Below, piece by piece: positions 1-5,202 of a stretch of DNA of 5,202 nucleotides. This stretch comes from JBBTVO01 sp038058335 (GTDB lineage Bacteria; Patescibacteriota; Microgenomatia; Levybacterales; UBA12049), in assembly GCA_038058335.1 (NCBI GenBank), contig JBBUBI010000056.1, positions 1 through 5,202 of the forward strand. Direction: 5' to 3'. The stretch's first letter is position 1, and each line of letters starts with the position of its first letter. Below the pieces are notes generated by a model. That model ran no database searches. It saw nothing but the letters and a program-made list of their open reading frames with translations, and was not told where the DNA came from. The position numbers and the translations under genes are program-made.

Positions 1-62
1 TATTTGATTACTACCTTAAAAGACCCTAGGGGGCATTAGTTTCTAGAATTCAGGTGACTTTA

Positions 63-77
63 TGTTATTATCAGGCC
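63..77 (+). promoter_or_regulatory. Extended -10 promoter, leaderless, of the small gene at 78
   Basis: TATTAT at 66-71 matches the bacterial -10 consensus at five of six positions. It is preceded by TG at 63-64 with one base between, which is the extended -10 arrangement. Six bases (72-77) separate the hexamer from the ATG at 78, so the expected transcription start is the A of that ATG. No good -35 is visible 16-18 bases upstream, which an extended -10 can tolerate. The same geometry recurs at the other three promoters in this window, which raises confidence. Confidence 0.55.
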
Positions 78-251
78 ATGACCGAACTACACAGGGATTT
101 AGCAATACAAGGAGGCATTGCTCTTTGGTCTGAGCTAGAAGGATTAAGGAGAGAGAAAATACCGATTGATAAATTTGAAGAAAAAGTAAGAAAACATCTT
201 ATAGTTGACTTGAGAAAACAAGGGAACGTTAAACCTCAGATAAAACCCTAA
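78..251 (+). CDS. Small charged hypothetical protein, 57 aa
   Basis: I do not recognise this protein and assign no function. It is a short soluble-looking polypeptide with no signal peptide, membrane segment or cysteine pair. It looks largely helical: a small, Gly/Ala-containing stretch (residues about 7-15) is followed by a strongly charged segment rich in Lys, Arg and Glu (about 19-50) and a Lys/Pro-containing tail. The frame also allows a GTG start at 54, eight codons earlier. I prefer the ATG at 78 because an extended -10 sits exactly six bases before it, which would place the GTG upstream of the transcript. Neither start has a Shine-Dalgarno sequence. The gene converges on the lysyl-tRNA synthetase gene and their ends overlap by four bases (TAA at 249-251 against the opposite TAG at 248-250). 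The main doubt is its short length. The matched promoter geometry is the best evidence that it is real. Confidence 0.5.
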   Translation: MTELHRDLAIQGGIALWSELEGLRREKIPIDKFEEKVRKHLIVDLRKQGNVKPQIKP

Positions 252-1729
252 TTCCCCAATTCTTCAAACCTTTTCCTTGCGAATTCTTTATTTTCCAAAA
301 TAATCCATCCAGCTTTGGGACCTGAAGTTTTTCCAAGAAGAGAAAGATAAATTGCTGCAAATGCATCTTTGGACGGAACATTTAATTCCTTTGACCATTC
401 GTATAGATTTTTTTGAAGCTCCTCGCCGTCCCAATCCTTGCCAAGCTCTTTTGCAACTTTTCCTAGATATTCTTTTTGCTTATCATTTAATTCTCTTGCT
501 TTCTGCGGAATTTCTTTTTGAAATTCAAATTTTTCCGACTCCGGAGCATATTTTTCTACCCAGACTTTTGCATATTTTGCCAAGTCCTCAAGACCTTCTT
601 TGCGAATCTCATCCTGCATATTTGGCATTTGCACCCATTGAGCCAAAGTAAGAAATCTTGTCTTTACAGGAAAATCTTTCCCACTGATCTTTGAGAACTC
701 ATAAGCTTTTTTTATGTAGTCTTCAGCTGAATCACTAGCTTTCTGATAGTCATCATACAGCTGTGGAATAATAAGAGTCCCTCGAGGATTAAACTCCACT
801 GCTTGATTGGGTGGAGTTTTAATCATAAGAAATCTCACAAGTTGAGAAGGCAAGACTTCAAGCAAATCCTGTCCGGTTAGACCTACTCCTTTTGAAGAAG
901 ACATTTTTTTTCCATCGTAAAGAAAAAATTCGTATGGCAGAGCAAGGGGAGGTTCGACTCCAAATACTTCTTTTGTGATTTTTCTTGCCACATCATAAGT
1001 CCCGCCTGCTGAGGCATGGTCCTTTCCTGCACCTTCAATCGTTACTCCAAACGTCCACCATTTCGCAGCCCATTCGACTTTAAATGGCATTGTCGCTTTC
1101 CCATCATATGGAGGAATCTTGCCGGAAAATTCACAACCCTGCGCCCATTTGACTTTATCTTTTTTGCAAACGAATGAAACTTCTTTTCCATCCCAAGCGA
1201 TTACTTCAGTAGTTCCCACTTTTCCGCAACTTGGACAAACTACCTGAAGAGGAAACCAATCTTTTGCAATCTCCTTCTTGTACATTTCAGAATAAACCTT
1301 ACGGACCTTATCCGCATTATCCAAAACGTGTTTTATGGCTTTATTGTAAATTCCTTTTTTGTAATAGTCTGATGCAAGATAAATTTCAGCTTCAATATTT
1401 AATTTTTTAAATATTTCCGACATCATACTTATGTAATATTCACCGAAAGATCCATTTCCATCTGGACTTGGCGCATTACAAATAGGAATTCCCATATATT
1501 TCTCGTGGGTTTTTAAAAGCTCGTTGGGTAACCCATCAATCGCATCCATATCATCAAACCCAAAAGTATACTTAACTTTCTTTCCCTGTTCTTTTAGGAT
1601 TTTAAATAAAACATCGTGAATAACAGGACCCTTTAGTCCCCCCATGTGGATAATTCCTGAAGGAGTCCATGCATCATTAATCCACTCAGAACCAATTCTA
1701 TCTTTTAAAATTTGGTCAGCCCAAAACAT
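248..1729 (-). CDS. lysS: Lysyl-tRNA synthetase, class I
   Basis: Cytosolic enzyme that charges tRNA-Lys with lysine using ATP. It is the class I (Rossmann-fold) form, unrelated in fold to the class II LysRS of most bacteria. Numbered from the ATG at 1729 (493 aa), the HIGH-like signature is PSGIIHMGG at residues 23-31 and the KMSKS signature is KMSSSKG at 275-281. Between them a four-cysteine zinc-finger-like set (C165, C168, C188, C199) is inserted. The C-terminal part (about 330-493) is mostly helical, as expected for the anticodon-binding region. Length is normal for the family. An in-frame TTG at 1744 would add five residues, but MFWAD resembles the MHWAD start of archaeal homologues, and the TTG extension consists of the promoter -10 itself. 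No second LysRS is visible here. The gene is divergent from the HAD gene and convergent with the small gene. Class I LysRS in a bacterium implies ancient transfer from, or shared history with, archaea. Some databases name this form lysK. Confidence 0.96.
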   Translation of the reverse strand: MFWADQILKDRIGSEWINDAWTPSGIIHMGGLKGPVIHDVLFKILKEQGKKVKYTFGFDDMDAIDGLPNELLKTHEKYMGIPICNAPSPDGNGSFGEYYISMMSEIFKKLNIEAEIYLASDYYKKGIYNKAIKHVLDNADKVRKVYSEMYKKEIAKDWFPLQVVCPSCGKVGTTEVIAWDGKEVSFVCKKDKVKWAQGCEFSGKIPPYDGKATMPFKVEWAAKWWTFGVTIEGAGKDHASAGGTYDVARKITKEVFGVEPPLALPYEFFLYDGKKMSSSKGVGLTGQDLLEVLPSQLVRFLMIKTPPNQAVEFNPRGTLIIPQLYDDYQKASDSAEDYIKKAYEFSKISGKDFPVKTRFLTLAQWVQMPNMQDEIRKEGLEDLAKYAKVWVEKYAPESEKFEFQKEIPQKARELNDKQKEYLGKVAKELGKDWDGEELQKNLYEWSKELNVPSKDAFAAIYLSLLGKTSGPKAGWIILENKEFARKRFEELGN

Positions 1730-1735
1730 ATGAAT

Positions 1736-1764
1736 ATTATACAAGCTCGAGAAGAAAATTGCAG
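1736..1764 (-). promoter_or_regulatory. Leaderless promoter of lysS
   Basis: On the minus strand a perfect TATAAT runs 1741 to 1736. It is followed by exactly six bases (1735-1730) and then the ATG at 1729, so transcription should begin on the start codon. Seventeen bases upstream is CTGCAA (1764-1759), a weak -35 with three of six consensus positions. There is no Shine-Dalgarno sequence and no room for one. The -35 lies inside the spacer of the opposite promoter. Confidence 0.65.
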
Positions 1765-1775
1765 AATGATATAAT
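1747..1775 (+). promoter_or_regulatory. Leaderless promoter of the HAD gene
   Basis: TATAAT at 1770-1775 is a perfect -10, and TG at 1767-1768 makes it an extended -10. The six bases 1776-1781 separate it from the ATG at 1782, so the predicted start site is the A of the start codon. TCGAGA at 1747-1752, with a 17-base spacer, matches the -35 consensus at four of six positions. It overlaps the CTCGAG palindrome at 1746-1751. The element is interlocked with the lysS promoter on the other strand. Confidence 0.7.
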
Positions 1776-1781
1776 TACTTT

Positions 1782-2873
1782 ATGCCTGATCAACTAAGTC
1801 CCGAGCAAAAACCAAATCAAGAAGCTGGGCGAATTTTAAGAGAGTTTAATTTAGTTCCCATTCCCCAAGGAGAGATATTGAAAATTCTTGATCTTAATGT
1901 CGAAGTTATTCCGGAAAGTCTTAAAGCATCAGTTCAGAAAAGCGAGTGGTTTTCTGCAGACTCAGGCAGTGTTTTAGTAGAATTAAGAAATCGGGCCAAG
2001 CTTTATCAGGAACCACAAGGACTTTTGTATGTATCCGATTTTGATGACACCCTTTTTGCAGCTACGCAATGGCATAATGAAGAATTCAGAAGACTTGCAA
2101 CCGATCCCAGTCTCCAAGGAAGAGGCATAAATATTCCGGAAGATGTAGGGAAGAGATTATATGGTAAGTCAAAATTCACCCTTCCGGGAACTAATGCTCA
2201 ACGCTATCACCCCAAAGTGAATTTAATTCTGGCAAGCATTTATGCAAAAGCAATTGAAAGGGGAGAACCGCAAGAGCAAGCCGAAGAAAAGACTGATAAT
2301 GCTTTCAACAAGATCAAAGACGATTTGATTATGGAAGGAAAAATTTCCCTCGAAAATTATGACATAGATGAGGATATCCTAAGATGTCTTCTTGGAAATC
2401 ATACAAATGAATATGTTTATCCAGCTTTTGCAAGATATTTTTCGGAAGGAACAGAAGAAAAAGGGATTAGAACAATAGTTAGTCGCGGAACTATAGAAGA
2501 TGCATTCGGACAGGTTTATAAATTACATACTTCGGGAATATTAGAACAAGGTTTAGGAACCGATATAGTCCTTTATACTACGGACCTCAAAGCAGAATAT
2601 TTACCAATTCTTTATCAGCTTTTGCCAGATTCTTCAGGGAATGGTACTAGAGTTTTTGATGATAATCCAGACGAAATTGATGAATATATTTCCTGGGCAA
2701 AGGAACATAAACTTAGTAATTGGGAAGTTATAAGAGTAGTTCACGCAGAAACAAAAAGAGTAAATTATTTAGGATCCAATAACCCTGATACTACATGGGG
2801 AAATCAGACTCCCAGATTCGAACTATATTCTGCATCAGACGATGCCCCCAAAACCGATTTACCCAAAACGTGA
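1782..2873 (+). CDS. HAD-superfamily hydrolase-like protein, substrate unknown
   Basis: The haloacid dehalogenase (HAD) core is readable in order. Motif I is DFDDT at residues 86-90, with D86 the likely nucleophile and D88 the acid/base. S234 in IVSRGT fits motif II. K270 in TTDLKAEY fits motif III. The acidic FDDNPDEID at 292-300, with D293/D294, fits motif IV and Mg2+ binding. The roughly 140 residues between motifs I and II are a large cap or insertion, which in this superfamily sets substrate choice. About 80 residues precede motif I, and the last 30 or so are polar and probably disordered. There is no signal peptide or membrane segment, so it is likely cytosolic. A phosphatase activity is the default reading, but neither substrate nor pathway can be told from the sequence. 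Its neighbours are lysS (divergent, 52 bases) and the cupin gene (convergent, 21 bases), so context gives no functional hint. The ATG at 1782 is set by the leaderless promoter. Confidence 0.85.
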   Translation: MPDQLSPEQKPNQEAGRILREFNLVPIPQGEILKILDLNVEVIPESLKASVQKSEWFSADSGSVLVELRNRAKLYQEPQGLLYVSDFDDTLFAATQWHNEEFRRLATDPSLQGRGINIPEDVGKRLYGKSKFTLPGTNAQRYHPKVNLILASIYAKAIERGEPQEQAEEKTDNAFNKIKDDLIMEGKISLENYDIDEDILRCLLGNHTNEYVYPAFARYFSEGTEEKGIRTIVSRGTIEDAFGQVYKLHTSGILEQGLGTDIVLYTTDLKAEYLPILYQLLPDSSGNGTRVFDDNPDEIDEYISWAKEHKLSNWEVIRVVHAETKRVNYLGSNNPDTTWGNQTPRFELYSASDDAPKTDLPKT

Positions 2874-2894
2874 AATTATTACAGCAGGTGAAGA

Positions 2895-3443
2895 TTATTT
2901 AGGATACTGCGGGGGAATACCGCTTGGTAAATTTTTCGTGAGATATCTGTCGCCTTCGGGTTTTTCAGGACTGTTATCTATCAGATGATTATCTGGGCAA
3001 GCAAAAGTAAAATCTAATGGTTCTTGACCAATATTTCTTAGAGAATGGACTTGACCTTCCTTAACATTAATAATTTCTCCTGCAACTACTGTCCGTGGCG
3101 CATCCCACTCAACTTTTCCGTCTTTTACGTATCCTAAATTCATCTCGCCCCCATCGCTTCTTAATATATTATATGGTTCTTCTCCAATCTTGTGATAATG
3201 AGGATTTACGAAATTTGGAGTCTCGGGAGTACTTGTAAAAACTCGTGCTGCATGAAAATGATAAATTCCTTTATCTGTTTCAACAGGCTCGATGTCAGTA
3301 AGATTTGCAATAGCAATTCCAGCTACTGGATCTGCTTCGTGTTTTGCATCCAAAAGAGGCTTAACTTCCGAATAGGGTATAGCTTTCAACCTTTCAGCAG
3401 CAGGCGTGATCAAATTAGACTCAGTATTGGAAACTTCTGTCAT
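2895..3443 (-). CDS. Small single-domain cupin protein, function unknown
   Basis: A 182-residue protein with one conserved beta-barrel cupin domain. Cupin motif 1 is seen as HYH at 82-84 with E88/E89 and a downstream Gly at 98-99 or 104. Motif 2 runs from G122 to N137 and contains G130, H133 and N137. H82, H84, one of E88/E89, and H133 would form the usual three-His/one-Glu metal site, so a metal-binding or metal-dependent role is likely. The Pro of the classical second motif is Lys128 here. The first 20 or so residues look flexible and there is no secretion signal. Cupins cover isomerases, dioxygenases and ligand sensors, and nothing here selects one. Its start is nine bases after the kbl stop on the same strand, so read-through from tdh-kbl is possible, but it has a strong promoter of its own inside the kbl end. 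No terminator is visible in the 21 bases before the convergent HAD gene end. Confidence 0.85.
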   Translation of the reverse strand: MTEVSNTESNLITPAAERLKAIPYSEVKPLLDAKHEADPVAGIAIANLTDIEPVETDKGIYHFHAARVFTSTPETPNFVNPHYHKIGEEPYNILRSDGGEMNLGYVKDGKVEWDAPRTVVAGEIINVKEGQVHSLRNIGQEPLDFTFACPDNHLIDNSPEKPEGDRYLTKNLPSGIPPQYPK

Positions 3444-3449
3444 AATGCT

Positions 3450-3478
3450 ATTTTATATTACCTTAAGCTCTTCGTCAA
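3450..3478 (-). promoter_or_regulatory. Leaderless promoter of the cupin gene, inside the end of kbl
   Basis: On the minus strand TTGACG (3478-3473, five of six to the -35 consensus) is followed by a 17-base spacer and TAAAAT (3455-3450, five of six to the -10). Six bases then lead to the ATG at 3443. This is the best -35/-10 pair in the window. The -35 is read as Val-Asp-Glu codons near the kbl C-terminus, and the kbl stop TAA (3455-3453) forms the first half of the -10. Confidence 0.7.
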
Positions 3479-4628
3479 CTTTTTTAAATTTAGCTATTCC
3501 AAAATCCAAATCTTCTCTTGAATGTGCAGCAGAAGGAATCACGCGAATCCTTGCTTTTCCCTTGGGAACCATCGGGAAAACAATTGGAGTCGCAAACACA
3601 CCTTCTTCAAAAAGTCTCGAACTAAACTTAATTGCAGTCTCCTCATCTCCAAGCATCACAGGCGTAATTGGTGTCGCTGAATTTCCCGTGTCAAAACCTA
3701 ATTTTTTAAACTCTTCTCGAAGATGATCGACATTATCCCATAACTTCTTAACAACGGCTTCAGATTCCTGAAGAATTTTTACTCCTTCGAGGGCTGCAGC
3801 GGTATCCGGAATTGTCAGCGCAATTGAAAATAGTCTTTGTCTTGATTTTAAGTTGTAATAATCAATCAATGTTTTTTTACCAGCAATAAATCCTCCCATT
3901 ACAGAAAACGCTTTGGATAAACTTCCAACTTCTATATCTACTTGGCCGAGTAATCCAAAATGGTCAACTATTCCGCGTCCGCCTTTTCCCAAAACTCCCT
4001 CTCCATGCGCATCATCCACCATAGTGAGCGCCCCGTATTCCTTCGCAAGTCTAACAATCTCCGGAAGAGGGGCAAGATCTCCATCCATTGAAAAAACTCC
4101 GTCCGTAACTATCAGAATTTTGCTGTTTTCAATCCTGGATCCTTCCTTAAGTTTTTCTTCAAGGTCTTTTACGTCGGCGTGTTTGTAAATAAACTTATTT
4201 TTCACACCGGACAGTCTTACGGAATCGATAATTGATGCATGGTTTAACTCATCGGAAACCACAACATCATCTTTACCGATAATTGTCTGAATCGCAGCGC
4301 AATTTGCCATGTAGGCGCTTGAGAAGACTACAGCCGCCTCAGTTCCTTTAAATTCGGCAATTGCTTCTTCAAGCTCCAAATGCAATGAGTGAGTACCCGC
4401 CAGCGTTCTATAACCGGTACCCAAACCAAACTTATCAATCGCATCTTTTGCAGCTTTTTTCAACCTTTCATTCACCGCAAAGCCAAGATAATGGCTTGAA
4501 CAAAAATTAAGCATATCTTTTCCTCCAATCGTAAGATATGCTCCCTGTGCTGACTCTATAACACGCGGGGTTTTACCTTTGCTCACAACTTCTTCTAGTT
4601 CTTTGTAGAAATTATCCAACTTGTTCAT
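3453..4628 (-). CDS. kbl: 2-amino-3-ketobutyrate CoA ligase (glycine C-acetyltransferase)
   Basis: PLP enzyme of the alpha-oxoamine synthase family. It cleaves 2-amino-3-oxobutyrate with CoA to glycine and acetyl-CoA, the second step of threonine breakdown. The 391-residue length is normal. Visible features include the N-terminal NFCSSHYLGFA (41-51), the glycine-rich GTGYRTLAGTHSLHLELE (70-87), H130 in LNHASIIDS (expected to stack on the PLP ring), DDAHGEGVLG (205-214; D205 should pair with the pyridine nitrogen and H208 is conserved), and the Schiff-base lysine K239 in GSLSKAF. ARIRVIPSAAH (359-369) supplies the substrate-carboxylate arginine, probably R362. Sequence alone could fit a related synthase such as BioF. 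The tdh gene immediately upstream decides for Kbl. The start codon overlaps the tdh stop in TAATG, there is no Shine-Dalgarno sequence and no promoter of its own is seen, so it is probably cotranscribed with and translationally coupled to tdh. Confidence 0.93.
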   Translation of the reverse strand: MNKLDNFYKELEEVVSKGKTPRVIESAQGAYLTIGGKDMLNFCSSHYLGFAVNERLKKAAKDAIDKFGLGTGYRTLAGTHSLHLELEEAIAEFKGTEAAVVFSSAYMANCAAIQTIIGKDDVVVSDELNHASIIDSVRLSGVKNKFIYKHADVKDLEEKLKEGSRIENSKILIVTDGVFSMDGDLAPLPEIVRLAKEYGALTMVDDAHGEGVLGKGGRGIVDHFGLLGQVDIEVGSLSKAFSVMGGFIAGKKTLIDYYNLKSRQRLFSIALTIPDTAAALEGVKILQESEAVVKKLWDNVDHLREEFKKLGFDTGNSATPITPVMLGDEETAIKFSSRLFEEGVFATPIVFPMVPKGKARIRVIPSAAHSREDLDFGIAKFKKVDEELKVI

Positions 4629-5202
4629 TAAGGCTTAAGGAGTATTTTCCCGCACTCTCCTGATTTCATAACTTTCATTGCTTCTTCAAATTCAGAAAGC
4701 GCAAAGCGGTGTGTTATTATTTGAGTCAAATCAATTTTTCCTGATACCAGAAGCTCTGTGGTTTCTTTCCAAGTGTCCCATATCATTCGCCCAAACACTG
4801 ACTGAATTGAAAGCTCTTTGTCTATCAAATATTTTCCCCAATCAACTGAAATTTTTTCCTTAGGAATTCCAAAAGCAATTATCTTACCTGCGATACTTGC
4901 AGCATCAAGCGCCACTTGTATCCCCATCCTATTTCCGCTCATCTCAAGTACTGCACCAAAGGATCCGTATTCTTTTTCATCAAGCTCCGAAACAACTCTG
5001 TCAAATCCAAGCCTTAGCGCAAGATCACGGCGATATTCCCTCCTATTTACACCGACTACTTCCTTTGCTCCGTAAACTTTTGCAACTAGTCCAGCGCAAA
5101 GACCTGTAGGCCCAAGTCCCATTATCAAAACTCTTTTATCCTTAACATCCGCTTTGCTTACTACATTTACTGCATTTCCCAAAGGCTCCTGAACGCTCAT
5201 CG
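4628..5202 (-). CDS. tdh: L-threonine 3-dehydrogenase, C-terminal part (cut by window edge)
   Basis: Medium-chain dehydrogenase that oxidises threonine to 2-amino-3-oxobutyrate, the substrate of the next gene's product. Only about 190 C-terminal residues lie in the window; the N-terminal catalytic zinc domain continues beyond the right edge, so the Met at 5200 is internal. Counting from that Met, EPLGNAV (5-11) matches the family, and the Rossmann glycine motif GLGPTG is at 28-33. EMSG (86-89), ISVDW (117-121), the family-typical WDTW (141-144), IITHRF (161-166) and the terminal SGECGKILL (180-188) all agree with archaeal and bacterial Tdh. At the end of the second Rossmann strand, where NAD-dependent relatives carry Asp, this protein has N52-R53-R54, suggesting NADP use. 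A related polyol or alcohol dehydrogenase is the alternative, made unlikely by the motifs and by kbl overlapping its stop. The promoter lies outside the window. Confidence 0.92.
   Translation of the reverse strand, partial: MSVQEPLGNAVNVVSKADVKDKRVLIMGLGPTGLCAGLVAKVYGAKEVVGVNRREYRRDLALRLGFDRVVSELDEKEYGSFGAVLEMSGNRMGIQVALDAASIAGKIIAFGIPKEKISVDWGKYLIDKELSIQSVFGRMIWDTWKETTELLVSGKIDLTQIITHRFALSEFEEAMKVMKSGECGKILLKP

Noticed and set aside
1..39. Possible 3' ends of an upstream plus-strand gene (open to TAG at 27-29 in one frame, to TAG at 37-39 in another)
   Set aside because: Only about 8-12 codons are visible and two frames are equally possible. Nothing identifies a protein, so no feature is called.
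54..77. GTG-started eight-codon extension of the small gene
   Set aside because: It contains the extended -10 and has no Shine-Dalgarno sequence; the ATG at 78 fits the leaderless pattern better.
222..256. Inverted repeat GGGAA (222-226) / TTCCC (252-256) at the convergent ends of the small gene and lysS, as a terminator
   Set aside because: The five-base stem has a 25-base loop and no U-run on either strand, so it is too weak to call.
352..651. Open frames opposite lysS, kbl and tdh (for example 352-651, 3192-3521, 3913-4188, 4818-5075 on +)
   Set aside because: They lie wholly or mostly antisense to well-identified genes, have no recognisable motifs, and read like reverse-strand shadows (runs of Ser, Leu, Phe, Pro).
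1730..1744. TTG-started five-residue extension of lysS
   Set aside because: The extension is made of the TATAAT box and its discriminator, and the family normally begins near the Met-x-Trp-Ala-Asp seen at 1729.
1746..1751. CTCGAG palindrome as an operator
   Set aside because: A six-base palindrome is too short to claim a regulator site; it is noted only as overlapping the -35 region.
2874..2894. Bidirectional terminator between the HAD and cupin genes
   Set aside because: The 21-base gap holds no stem with a GC core and no T-run.
1..5202. CRISPR array, insertion sequence, tRNA, rRNA, riboswitch or long repeats
   Set aside because: Reading both strands showed no regularly spaced repeats, no transposase motifs, no cloverleaf and no long non-coding stretch; the largest gene-free gap is under 80 bases.

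Overview
The window reads as a compact stretch of bacterial chromosome with low GC (roughly 40% by eye). It holds six genes, very short intergenic gaps and no RNA gene, mobile element or CRISPR array. Lysyl-tRNA synthetase is the class I type, typical of archaea but also found in scattered bacteria, including spirochaetes, some alphaproteobacteria and Patescibacteria/CPR. The promoters are bacterial (-35/-10 hexamers; no archaeal TATA/BRE spacing is seen), and no start visible here has a Shine-Dalgarno sequence. Together with the compact layout and two proteins of unknown role, a Patescibacteria (CPR, perhaps Microgenomates-like) source is plausible. That assignment is an inference, not a demonstration.

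Layout: a small 57-residue hypothetical gene (+) at the left edge converges on the class I lysyl-tRNA synthetase gene (-), and their stop regions overlap by 4 bases. The synthetase gene is divergent from a HAD-superfamily hydrolase gene (+) across a 52-base gap that carries two interlocked promoters. The HAD gene converges on a cupin gene (-), with 21 bases between them. Upstream of the cupin on the same strand lie 2-amino-3-ketobutyrate CoA ligase (kbl) and the C-terminal part of an L-threonine 3-dehydrogenase (tdh), which runs off the right edge. tdh and kbl share a TAATG stop/start junction and together form the two-step threonine-to-glycine plus acetyl-CoA pathway.

The most notable pattern is in the starts. 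At all four promoter-proximal genes a good -10 hexamer ends exactly six bases before the ATG, which puts the expected transcription start on the A of the start codon. The whole neighbourhood therefore appears to be expressed as leaderless mRNAs. This pattern supports the small gene as real, corrects two over-extended starts (GTG at 54, TTG at 1744), and places a separate cupin promoter inside the last codons of kbl. A second point of interest is that the threonine dehydrogenase has Asn-Arg-Arg where NAD-dependent relatives have the ribose-binding Asp, which suggests preference for NADP.
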